Shown here: piece by piece, positions 6,979 through 12,899 of the stretch | Layout of the letters: each line of letters starts with the position of its first letter | Position numbering within the stretch: the first letter of the stretch is position 1 | Origin: an uncultured Butyricicoccus sp. | GTDB lineage: Bacteria; Bacillota; Clostridia; Oscillospirales; Butyricicoccaceae | Assembly (NCBI GenBank): GCA_959018045.1 | Contig: CAUEJN010000026.1 | Span: 1-12,920, forward strand | Direction: 5' to 3' | DNA: 12,920 nt | Position numbers and translations under genes: made by a program | The notes under the pieces: model-generated | Database searches by the model: none | The model's input: only the letters and a program-made list of their open reading frames with translations | What the model was told of the DNA's origin: nothing

Positions 6979-7868
6979 TGTCTGGATTTGACGCTCTGCC
7001 CGGCAATACCGCACTCAAAGCTAGCCTGCGGACTGCGCTTGATCGCCGTTTTCCGCAGGCTGTTCTGTTATCCGGCCCAGATGGCAGCGGAAAGACCGAT
7101 TTTGCCCAAACCATCGCGGCTGCACTCCTGTGCACCGGTGCTTCTCCCCGTCCGTGCGGCGCGTGCGCTTCGTGCCACAAGGTCGCGCACGGTGCCCATC
7201 CCGATTTGATCGTGGTCGATGAGGGAGACGGCGAAATCAAGGTCGAGACCGCCCGCAATATCCGTGATGAGGCGGCTATTCTGCCCAACGACGGCGACCG
7301 CAAGGTTTTCATCATCCATAACGCCGACCGCATGAACCTGAGTGCGCAGAATGCCCTGCTCAAGGTGCTCGAGGAGCCGCCGCGCTATGTCTTTTTTATC
7401 CTGCTCTCATCCCAGCCCGGTGTCCTGCTCCAGACCATCCGCTCGCGCTGTGCCATCTACCAGCTCGAGCCGCCGCATGTGTCCGCCGACCAGAACCCCG
7501 AGCTGCTCGAGCCGTCCCGCGCTTTCCTGCGCGCCATGGCCAAGGGAGACGAATACGGCATGCTGCTGGGTGCAAATGGATTTGCCAAACTGAACAAGGC
7601 CGCTTTTCAGCAGGCCATGACCCTGCTGGGTACCGCGCTGCGCGATGCCGCTCTGGTATCGGTCGGTGCTGCCCCGCTCGTCCCGGCACTCTCCGCCGAG
7701 ACCCGCGCCCTCGCCGGCGCACTGACCGCGGAAAAAATCCTCGCGGTCTACGATCACCTCACGCTGCTGTCCCGCCGCGCTGAGGTCAACGCAAGCGCAC
7801 CCATCCAGTGCGCTGTCCTTGCGGCAGGTGCTTACGCCATCTGCCATCCGCCGCGATCATCCAAATAA
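6978..7868 (+). CDS. holB: DNA polymerase III delta' subunit (clamp loader)
   Basis: Part of the clamp-loader complex that opens the beta clamp for replication. The 296-residue AAA+ protein has a P-loop GPDGSGKT (33-40), a zinc-binding cysteine set CTGASPRPCGACASC (Cys52, 60, 63, 66), VFIIHNADRM (110-119) as Walker B-like strand, the LLKVLEEPP motif (127-135) and the SRC sensor motif (156-158). This is the DnaX/HolB pattern; it has only a short region after domain III and no tau-like extension, and its place between darA and ricT identifies it as delta'. It is slightly shorter than the usual ~330 residues. No clear ribosome site precedes the ATG, and it overlaps the darA stop by one base, which points to translational coupling. 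Confidence 0.92.
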   Translation: MSGFDALPGNTALKASLRTALDRRFPQAVLLSGPDGSGKTDFAQTIAAALLCTGASPRPCGACASCHKVAHGAHPDLIVVDEGDGEIKVETARNIRDEAAILPNDGDRKVFIIHNADRMNLSAQNALLKVLEEPPRYVFFILLSSQPGVLLQTIRSRCAIYQLEPPHVSADQNPELLEPSRAFLRAMAKGDEYGMLLGANGFAKLNKAAFQQAMTLLGTALRDAALVSVGAAPLVPALSAETRALAGALTAEKILAVYDHLTLLSRRAEVNASAPIQCAVLAAGAYAICHPPRSSK

Positions 7869-7903
7869 TATCCGCGGCATACTGAAACGGAGGAACATTT
7901 AGA

Positions 7904-9139
7904 TTGCTGACTGTCATTGGTGTCCGATTCAAACGAGTCGGCAAAGTATACTATTTTGACCCCTGCGGCATCACGGTCAAGCGCGGACAAAGCGTTATCG
8001 TTGAGACCGCACGCGGTGTCGAGTGCGGCGAGTGCGCCATGGGCAACACCGAGGTGTCCGAGCGCGAAGTCGTCTCGCCGCTCAAGAAAATTATCCGCAT
8101 CGCGACCGAACGCGATCTGGAAGTCGCCCGCGAAAACGAGCGTCAGGCCAAGGAAGCCTACCAGATTGCACGGCGCAAGATCGAGGAACACAAGCTGGAC
8201 ATGCGTCTGGTCGCTGTCGAGTGCACCTTCGATCTCAACAAGATTCTGTTCTACTTCACGGCAGATGGCCGTGTAGACTTCCGCGGTCTGGTCAAGGATC
8301 TGGCCGCCATCTTCCGCACCCGCATCGAGCTGCGCCAAATTGGCGTGCGCGATGAGGCCAAGATGATTGGTGGTCTGGGCATCTGCGGCCGCGAACTGTG
8401 CTGCGCGTCCTATCTGGGCGACTTTCAGCCGGTGTCCATCAATATGGCAAAGGAGCAGAACCTGTCGCTCAACCCCGCTAAGATTTCGGGTACCTGCGGC
8501 CGCCTGATGTGCTGCCTCAAGTACGAGCACGAGGTCTATTCCGAGCTGCAAAAGGTCACGCCCAAGACCGATAGTCTGGTCGAGACCCCGGAGGGTCGCG
8601 GTACCGTCCTGTCTACCCAGATGCTGCGCGGTACGTGCAAGGTACAGCTTGAAGATGCACCGGACGAGCCCCGTGTTTTCGCGTGCACCGACTGCCAGAT
8701 GATTCGCTCGGGCCGCGCCAAGAAGAACAACAACAATAATAATAACGGCAATAATCACGGCGGCGAGTGCTGCCAGAACTGCGCCAAGCAGCAAAAGCAG
8801 CCCGAGATCGACCCCATGCAGGAGCAGGAGCCGGTCGCAGTTGCGCTGCCGCCTGTCCGTCCGCGCAATGAAAAGCCGCGCCGTGTCAAGGCTGCACCGC
8901 AGAGCACCGAGGAAAAGCCCGCAGCGCCCGCGCGCAGGCCGCGCCGCGAAGCGCCAGACGGTTCCGACCGTCCCCGTCTGGTCAAGGCTGCACCGCCCAA
9001 GGATGCCGTCGAGCAGCCCGCACAGGAAGCTGGCGAGAACACCGAGTCCGGTGAGGTAGTACGCCGTCGCCGCCATCGCGGTGGTGCCAAGCGCCGCCGT
9101 TCGTCCGGTGAGGGTAACGCTACGCCGTCCGCTGAATAA
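7904..9139 (+). CDS. ricT: PSP1-domain protein RicT (YaaT) with a long basic C-terminal tail
   Basis: RicT (YaaT) in Bacillus forms the RicA-RicF-RicT iron-sulfur complex that works with RNase Y in mRNA processing. The first ~265 residues are the standard protein: the PSP1 region, with Cys41 and Cys44 in CGEC, and the two signature cysteine loops GICGRELCCASYL (159-171) and GTCGRLMCCLKYE (197-209) that supply cluster ligands. The start is TTG at 7904 with GGAGG 10 nt upstream; no better ATG exists and the family N-terminus begins here. The oddity is a ~145-residue extension: a run of seven Asn after KK (275-281), an extra ECCQNC (288-293), a Pro/Ala/Lys/Arg-rich stretch with a repeated VKAAP, and a final RRRRHRGGAKRRR (387-399). 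Bacillus YaaT is about 275 residues. The tail looks disordered and nucleic-acid binding. Last gene of the operon. Confidence 0.92.
   Translation: MLTVIGVRFKRVGKVYYFDPCGITVKRGQSVIVETARGVECGECAMGNTEVSEREVVSPLKKIIRIATERDLEVARENERQAKEAYQIARRKIEEHKLDMRLVAVECTFDLNKILFYFTADGRVDFRGLVKDLAAIFRTRIELRQIGVRDEAKMIGGLGICGRELCCASYLGDFQPVSINMAKEQNLSLNPAKISGTCGRLMCCLKYEHEVYSELQKVTPKTDSLVETPEGRGTVLSTQMLRGTCKVQLEDAPDEPRVFACTDCQMIRSGRAKKNNNNNNNGNNHGGECCQNCAKQQKQPEIDPMQEQEPVAVALPPVRPRNEKPRRVKAAPQSTEEKPAAPARRPRREAPDGSDRPRLVKAAPPKDAVEQPAQEAGENTESGEVVRRRRHRGGAKRRRSSGEGNATPSAE
8727..8756 (+). repeat. AAC/AAT trinucleotide run coding polyasparagine in ricT
   Basis: A run of AAC then AAT codons interrupted by one GGC codes for an Asn-rich linker at the junction between the conserved RicT body and its basic tail. 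Such runs vary in length by replication slippage, so this linker may differ between strains. Confidence 0.7.
8885..8996 (+). repeat. 16-bp direct repeat in the ricT tail
   Basis: GTCAAGGCTGCACCGC occurs at 8885-8900 and again at 8981-8996, exactly 96 nt apart and in frame, coding VKAAP twice after a basic/proline segment. It suggests the tail grew by duplication of a short unit. Confidence 0.65.
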
Positions 9140-9150
9140 GGATTTTTCGA

Positions 9151-9179
9151 GAGGCCGTCTGTCAGACGGTCTCTTTTTT
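9151..9179 (+). terminator. rho-independent terminator of the ricT operon
   Basis: A 10-bp stem (9151-9160 with 9164-9173, one G-U pair, very tight loop) followed by six T (9174-9179), starting 11 nt after the ricT stop. Confidence 0.88.
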
Positions 9180-9220
9180 CGTCCTCTTTTCGACAAAAAT
9201 CCGTTTTTTTCACCTTCATC

Positions 9221-9249
9221 TTGTCTTTCCCACAGGGGTATGCTATACT
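9221..9249 (+). promoter_or_regulatory. promoter of the MarR-family gene
   Basis: TTGTCT (9221-9226), a 17-nt spacer and TATACT (9244-9249), with TG at 9241-9242 making an extended -10. Predicted start is near 9256, inside a palindromic element. Confidence 0.68.
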
Positions 9250-9268
9250 TAGTTTGCCAAATTAACTA
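9250..9268. promoter_or_regulatory. probable autoregulatory operator of the MarR-family gene
   Basis: Imperfect inverted repeat directly after the -10 box: outer arms TAGTT/AACTA and a central TTTGCCAAA (arms TTTG/CAAA around one base). FabT-type MarR proteins of streptococci bind sites with TTTGA...TCAAA half-sites; the half-sites here are similar but the spacing is shorter. Position over the transcription start fits repression. Confidence 0.45.
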
Positions 9269-9290
9269 TTTTTACAGATTGGAGGGTCTC

Positions 9291-9731
9291 ATGTCGGACT
9301 TTGATTCCATCAATAATTTTCTGGTCGATATTTTGAGTCGCATCAACAAAATCGAAGAGCGCACCCTGACAGCCGGCATCGGCGATAATATCTCGCTGAC
9401 CGAGATCCATATTATCGAAAAAATCGCTGCCGAGCAGCCGAGCCGTATGTCCACCATTGCAAAATCGGTCGGTGTCACACTGGCCACCTTCACGGTTGCC
9501 TGTGACAAGCTCGAGAGCAAGGGACTGATTCAGCGCACGCGCGATACTGCGGACAAGCGTGTGGTCAACATCTCCCTCACCCCGCGCGGTGAAGCCATTC
9601 ATGCGTACCACAAGGAATTCCATGAGCGCATGATCTCGGCCGCACTGAGCGAGCTGTCGGAGAGCGAAACCGCGCTTTTGGCGAGCAGTCTGCAAAAGCT
9701 GCGATCCTTCTTTGAACAGCAAGACCAATAA
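9291..9731 (+). CDS. MarR-family transcriptional regulator, FabT-like
   Basis: DNA-binding regulator of 146 residues. A winged helix-turn-helix is clear: MSTIAKSVGVTLATFTVACDKLESKGLI (53-80) as helix-turn-helix and RTRDTADKRVVNISLTPRG (82-100) as the wing. N- and C-terminal helices would form the dimer. The arrangement NNFLVDILSRINKIEERTL...MSTIAKSVGVTLATFT closely resembles FabT, the acyl-ACP-responsive repressor of fatty acid synthesis. Unlike classic FabT it is not next to fabH, acpP or other fab genes here, so its regulon is elsewhere or it has another ligand. Start ATG 9291 has GGAGGG 4-10 nt upstream; an open frame that continues upstream to 9081 crosses the ricT terminator and is not used. 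It is monocistronic, with its own promoter and terminator. Confidence 0.9.
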   Translation: MSDFDSINNFLVDILSRINKIEERTLTAGIGDNISLTEIHIIEKIAAEQPSRMSTIAKSVGVTLATFTVACDKLESKGLIQRTRDTADKRVVNISLTPRGEAIHAYHKEFHERMISAALSELSESETALLASSLQKLRSFFEQQDQ

Positions 9732-9742
9732 TGACCATACCA

Positions 9743-9774
9743 GGGCACTGATCACGCGCGATTGGTGCCTTTTT
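9743..9774 (+). terminator. rho-independent terminator of the MarR-family gene
   Basis: An 11-bp stem containing G-U pairs (arms 9743-9753 and 9760-9770) with loop ACGCGC, followed by TTTT (five T counting the end of the stem), 12 nt after the stop codon. Confidence 0.8.
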
Positions 9775-9777
9775 GAC

Positions 9778-9806
9778 TTGACTTTACCGCGCAGAACAGC
9801 TATTCT
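9778..9806 (+). promoter_or_regulatory. promoter of the MocR-type regulator
   Basis: TTGACT (9778-9783), a 17-nt spacer and TATTCT (9801-9806). A second overlapping TTGACT lies at 9773-9778, giving a short tandem repeat at the -35. It begins immediately after the preceding terminator. Confidence 0.6.
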
Positions 9807-9836
9807 GAACTCATATTACCTGCGGAGACTGGATGC

Positions 9837-11240
9837 ATGCTGACCTATCACCTCGATCACACTGCAAAAATGCCGCTCTATGAGCAGCTATACCGCGCTA
9901 TCCGTGCCGACATTATGAACGGCGTGCTCGCTGGCGGCGACCGACTGCCCGCCAAGCGTCCACTCGCTGAACACCTCAAGGTCAGTCAGATCACGGTCGA
10001 GACCGCTTACGGTCAGCTGACCGCCGAGGGCTATCTGCGCGCCGTGCCCAGAAGCGGATATTTCGTGCAGCAGCTCGATGCCCTGCCGCGCACGGCTTGT
10101 GCGCAGGCTGCGCCGGAAAAGCAGCAGGAAAAGACCGAACAGACTGCGGATTTTGATTTTAAAACCAACATCGTCGACACCGATTGCTTCCCATTTTCCA
10201 CCTGGGCAAAGCTGTCCCGCGCAGTGCTCACCGACTATGACCGCAGCCTGTTGCTGGCCGCTGCGCCGCAAGGTGTACCCGCACTGCGCGAACAGATTCG
10301 GCAATATCTGTACGCCTTTCGCGGCATCTCGGTAGACACCGACCAGATTGTCGTCGGTGCAGGCTCGGAATATCTGGTCACTCTGCTGATCCAGCTTTTG
10401 GGGCGTACACGCACTTATGCCATTGAGACCCCGGGCTATCCAAAATTAACTCAGATTTTCCGGGCAAACGATGCGGAGACTGCACCCATTCCGCTGGATG
10501 ATGAGGGTTTGTCCATGGAAGCACTGCGACAGAGTGCGGCATCGGTTGCCTACCTGACCCCGTCCCATCACTTTCCCCTTGGCATTGTCACCCCGGCTGC
10601 CCGCCGCGCTTCCCTGCTGCGCTGGGCGAGTGAGGGCGAAGATCGGTACTTGATCGAGGACGATTACGATTCTGAGTTTCGCTTTACTTCCCGTCCCATT
10701 CCGGCACTCAAAGAGCTTGACCACGAAGATCGAGTCATCTACCTCAACACCTTCGCTAAAAGTCTGGCACCCTCGCTGCGTATCGGCTATCTAGTTCTGC
10801 CGCGTCGTCTGCTGCCTGCCTATCAGGCAAAGTTCGGCGGCTATGCCTCCACCGTCCCGGTGTTTGAACAGTACACGCTCGCGCGTTTTCTCGAGACCGG
10901 CAGCTTTGAGCGCCATGTCAACCGCATTCGTATTCAATATAAAGCGCGTCTGGAAAGCCTGCTGGATGCACTGGCACAGTCCGAGCTGCGCGGAATGTAT
11001 ACGGTATCGGGTGCTGAAGCCGGTCTGCATATCCTGCTGCATGTGGAAAATGGTATGGATGAAGGCGAATTGATCGCATCGGCTGCTAAACAGGGCGTTC
11101 GGGTGTATGGATTATCCGGATATTATGTGGATACCGCAGTGGCCTGTCCACCCGCAACTGTGATTTTGGGCTATGCCGGTATTCCGTCGGAAAAATTGCC
11201 CGATGCAGTGAACGCATTGGGCAATGCTTGGAAAAAATAA
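9837..11240 (+). CDS. MocR-type regulator (GntR winged helix fused to an aminotransferase-fold domain)
   Basis: PLP-dependent transcriptional regulator of 467 residues. The N-terminal winged helix (about 1-78) has PLYEQLYRAIRADI, GDRLPAKRPLAEHLKVSQITVETAYGQL and GYFV, typical GntR. A linker rich in Gln, Glu and Lys (about 80-108) joins it to a fold-type I aminotransferase domain: TPSHHFPLG (241-249), YLIEDDYDSEF (271-281) for the pyridine nitrogen, and the likely Schiff-base Lys308 in NTFAKSLAPSLRIGYL. Regulators of this class include PdxR (pyridoxal synthesis), GabR and TauR. No pdxS/pdxT, gab or transporter gene adjoins it, so its target is unknown. ATG 9837 has GGAG 9 nt upstream; an out-of-frame ATG sits at 9833. 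Its 3' end converges on the SLH gene through a dense hairpin array. Confidence 0.92.
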   Translation: MLTYHLDHTAKMPLYEQLYRAIRADIMNGVLAGGDRLPAKRPLAEHLKVSQITVETAYGQLTAEGYLRAVPRSGYFVQQLDALPRTACAQAAPEKQQEKTEQTADFDFKTNIVDTDCFPFSTWAKLSRAVLTDYDRSLLLAAAPQGVPALREQIRQYLYAFRGISVDTDQIVVGAGSEYLVTLLIQLLGRTRTYAIETPGYPKLTQIFRANDAETAPIPLDDEGLSMEALRQSAASVAYLTPSHHFPLGIVTPAARRASLLRWASEGEDRYLIEDDYDSEFRFTSRPIPALKELDHEDRVIYLNTFAKSLAPSLRIGYLVLPRRLLPAYQAKFGGYASTVPVFEQYTLARFLETGSFERHVNRIRIQYKARLESLLDALAQSELRGMYTVSGAEAGLHILLHVENGMDEGELIASAAKQGVRVYGLSGYYVDTAVACPPATVILGYAGIPSEKLPDAVNALGNAWKK

Positions 11241-11254
11241 AACCGTACTATCTC

Positions 11255-11409
11255 CCGCCCGCAGGCGAGATCGGGTCCGGGCCTGAGGCTCGGCGCGGTC
11301 CAGCTGCGTAAGCTGGCCCGTCCAGGTGGAATCTGGCCGCGCTCCGCAGAGTGCGGAATCCCCTTTTGATTTTCGCTCTTGCGAAAATCAACTAAAATAA
11401 AAAATAAAA
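11255..11409 (+). ncRNA. structured element copy 1 (3' region of the MocR gene)
   Basis: Begins 15 nt after the MocR stop. In order: A, CGCC/GGCG with CGCA loop (11256-11267), followed by ATCGGG; two variable stems, 11277-11293 (7 bp) and 11300-11316 (6 bp); B, linker CCCGT plus a 5-bp stem (CCAGG/TCTGG, loop TGGAA, 11317-11336); C, an 8-bp stem with CGCA loop (11337-11356); D, an 11-bp perfect stem TTGATTTTCGC with loop TCTT (11366-11391); then an A-rich tail (11392-11409). The minus-strand copy shows the same order. C and D differ in sequence between copies but keep pairing. I do not recognise it as a named RNA family; the ncRNA type means a proposed structured 3'-UTR segment, not a proven transcript. 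Confidence 0.5.
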
Positions 11410-11429
11410 GCGTGCTCCGCAGAGCACGC
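11393..11429 (-). terminator. minus-strand terminator-like hairpin in the convergent core
   Basis: Perfect 8-bp stem GCGTGCTC/GAGCACGC (11410-11417 with 11422-11429), loop CGCA on plus and TGCG on minus. On the minus strand it is followed by TTTTATTTTTTATTTTAG, so it can end transcripts coming from the SLH gene. On the plus strand it has no T-tail. Confidence 0.7.
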
Positions 11430-11436
11430 AATCTCT

Positions 11437-11472
11437 GGAAAGACCACCCAAACGGGTGGTCTTTCCCTTTTT
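11437..11472 (+). terminator. plus-strand terminator in the convergent core
   Basis: Perfect 13-bp stem (11437-11449 with 11454-11466), loop AAAC, followed by CTTTTTG and a further T-rich stretch. It is the first hairpin after the MocR gene with a good plus-strand T-run, nearly 200 nt past the stop codon, so the structured element would be part of the MocR mRNA. Confidence 0.8.
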
Positions 11473-11473
11473 G

Positions 11474-11608
11474 TTTATTTCAATTGAAACCCGGGTCGGA
11501 CACCGGGTTTCAATCAGAGTATTTCGAGCCTGCGGGCTCGACCAGGTTCCACCTGGACGGGCTCAAGGGACTCGTCCCTTGAGAATCCCGATTGTCGCCT
11601 GCGGGCGG
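11474..11608 (-). ncRNA. structured element copy 2 (3' region of the SLH-protein gene)
   Basis: Read on the minus strand, it begins 8 nt after the SLH gene stop. In order: A, CGCC/GGCG with CGCA loop (11607-11596), then ATCGGG; one variable 9-bp stem with loop CGAG (11583-11562); B, linker CCCGT plus stem CCAGG/CCTGG with loop TGGAA (11561-11542); C, a 7-bp stem TCGAGCC/GGCTCGA with CGCA loop (11541-11524); D, an 11-bp stem TTGAAACCCGG/CCGGGTTTCAA with an 8-nt loop (11513-11484); then an A-rich tail. Module A and B sequences are almost the same as in copy 1, whereas C and D stems are different but fully paired. Same caution applies on calling it an RNA. Confidence 0.5.
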
Positions 11609-11615
11609 GCTTGTC

Positions 11616-12707
11616 TTACTTCTTATAGTAGACTGTTTGTACCAGTCCATCCACAACCGACACCGCACCAGCCTTATACTCATCGCCGGTCGAGCACAAA
11701 CCAGCTGTGCGCTTGGAATACATATCCACTGCGATGGCCTCGCAATCGGCTGCGACCTGCATAACCTCGCCGTTGACGCTCAAATTGCTGCCATCCCAGA
11801 CGATCTGATCGTCGATCGACTGCGACTGACCCAAGGTGATCGCATAACCATCTTCATCCTTGGTCATCTGGGTCAGCTCATACAGACCGGCATAGAACGT
11901 ACCCGACTGATAATTCTGAATCTCAACATCAGGATAGATGGTACTGCCGACACAAACCAGACGCACAGCCGGGCGGGTCTCATAGAACGCCACGCCGTCT
12001 ACTGTCTGCAAGTGCAGTGCACGGTACAGCATAACCGCCATCTCCGCACGGGTTACCGGAGCGGTCGAGTTGAGTTTGCCAGCCGAACCACCAATGATGC
12101 CAGCCTTGACCAGTGCGCCAACCGAGTCGACCGCATAATCTGCTACCTGAGCTGCATCGGTAAAACCGGACAGGTCACCCTCTGCGAATTGCAGTCCGGT
12201 GCGATCCAAAGTACGTTTGAGCAGCACCATGGCATCCTGACGGGTCAGGGTTCGGGACGGGTTAAAGTTGTTGTTTTCATCGCCTGCGGCAATGCCAATA
12301 GCACGCGCGGCAAGCACAGCGTCTGCATAATACGCATCAGCCAATACATCGGCGAAGTTTTCACCCTGGGCATACTTTTCCATATCGTATGCACGGTACA
12401 GCATGAGTACAAAGTCTGCGCGGGACAGCGACTTCCCCGGGCTGTAAATCAGATTACCCGTACCCGACACCACGCCGGTGTTTGCCAGATAATCGATGGC
12501 ATGAAAGCCCCAGCTGTAATTTGTATCGACATCGGCAAAATAGACCGATCGTTCCGGGATGAACGCCATGCCGCCTTCGCGCACAATTTCAGCCTGTGCG
12601 GCGATGTCTTCGGACTGCTCGCTCATGTCTGCGGCGCATGCCGAGCTCATGAGTACAGCCGCGCTCATGAGTGCGGCCAACACGGTACGAATCCATTTTT
12701 TTCGCAT
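11616..12707 (-). CDS. secreted S-layer homology (SLH) domain protein
   Basis: Exported surface protein of 363 residues. It has a Sec signal peptide (MRKKWIRTVLAALMSAAVLMSSACA, split here as basic start plus hydrophobic core) with a likely cleavage after Ala-Cys-Ala near residue 25. Three SLH repeats follow: about 57-107 (FADV...SRADFVLMLYRA), 117-167 (FADV...TRQDAMVLLKRT) and 181-233 (FTDA...TRAEMAVMLYRA). SLH triplets bind pyruvylated cell-wall polymers, so the protein should be anchored to the wall. The last ~130 residues match nothing I recognise. The ATG at 12707 has AGGAGG 7 nt upstream and begins the signal peptide; an in-frame ATG at 12761 lies in the promoter. It converges on the MocR gene. 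A Cys at residue 24 raises a lipoprotein possibility, but the lipobox is poor. Confidence 0.88.
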   Translation of the reverse strand: MRKKWIRTVLAALMSAAVLMSSACAADMSEQSEDIAAQAEIVREGGMAFIPERSVYFADVDTNYSWGFHAIDYLANTGVVSGTGNLIYSPGKSLSRADFVLMLYRAYDMEKYAQGENFADVLADAYYADAVLAARAIGIAAGDENNNFNPSRTLTRQDAMVLLKRTLDRTGLQFAEGDLSGFTDAAQVADYAVDSVGALVKAGIIGGSAGKLNSTAPVTRAEMAVMLYRALHLQTVDGVAFYETRPAVRLVCVGSTIYPDVEIQNYQSGTFYAGLYELTQMTKDEDGYAITLGQSQSIDDQIVWDGSNLSVNGEVMQVAADCEAIAVDMYSKRTAGLCSTGDEYKAGAVSVVDGLVQTVYYKK

Positions 12708-12749
12708 GTAAAAGCCTCCTATTTTCAAAAATATCAGATTTTCCAAATA

Positions 12750-12778
12750 ATTATAGCACATTGCACGGAAAATGTATA
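12750..12778 (-). promoter_or_regulatory. promoter of the SLH-protein gene
   Basis: On the minus strand, -35 TATACA (12778-12773), a 17-nt spacer and perfect -10 TATAAT (12755-12750) preceded by TGC, so an extended -10. Predicted start near 12743, leaving a leader of about 36 nt. Confidence 0.68.
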
Positions 12779-12843
12779 TCTGTATTTTGCTGGTTCATTC
12801 GCCAGAAACAACAAATATCTGTGAGATTTCTATAAAAAATATG

Positions 12844-12882
12844 CAAAAAAACACCGTCAAACCACAATTGGTCTGACGGTGT
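12844..12882 (-). terminator. rho-independent terminator of the gene at the right edge
   Basis: A 9-bp stem ACACCGTCA/TGACGGTGT (12851-12859 with 12874-12882) extended by one mismatch and ACCA/TGGT (12861-12864 with 12869-12872), loop CAAT. On the minus strand it runs into seven T, so it ends a transcript entering from the right. Confidence 0.85.
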
Positions 12883-12899
12883 TGTGTTCTCAAAACGGA

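Larger units (their letters stand above)
11241..11615. other. 375-bp hairpin-packed region between convergent genes
   Basis: No gene was found in this gap. Most of it folds into local stem-loops: at least ten, several of them perfect over 8-13 bp. They form two inverted, diverged copies of one element (11255-11409 on plus, 11608-11474 on minus) that meet at two shared hairpins (11410-11466). Short open frames here run through the hairpins and have no ribosome sites. Confidence 0.85.

Noticed and set aside
7832..9196. 454-codon open frame on minus over ricT
   Set aside because: It crosses the ricT terminator and mirrors the repetitive tail; the sense frame carries the conserved RicT motifs.
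9081..9290. Extended N-terminus of the MarR-family protein
   Set aside because: It would overlap the ricT end, its terminator and the MarR promoter; the ATG at 9291 has a strong ribosome site.
11379..11582. Short open frames in the 3' hairpin region
   Set aside because: They pass through several perfect hairpins, lack ribosome sites and have translations without features.
11255..11608. Complete insertion sequence
   Set aside because: There is no transposase frame and no visible target duplication; only the inverted-end similarity argues for mobility, and this is reported as an alternative in the findings.
11241..11615. CRISPR array
   Set aside because: There are many palindromes, but no direct repeat of constant length with regular spacers; the similarity between halves is inverted.
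11592..12824. 410-codon open frame on plus over the SLH gene
   Set aside because: The sense strand has a signal peptide, three SLH repeats, a ribosome site and a promoter; this frame has none of these.
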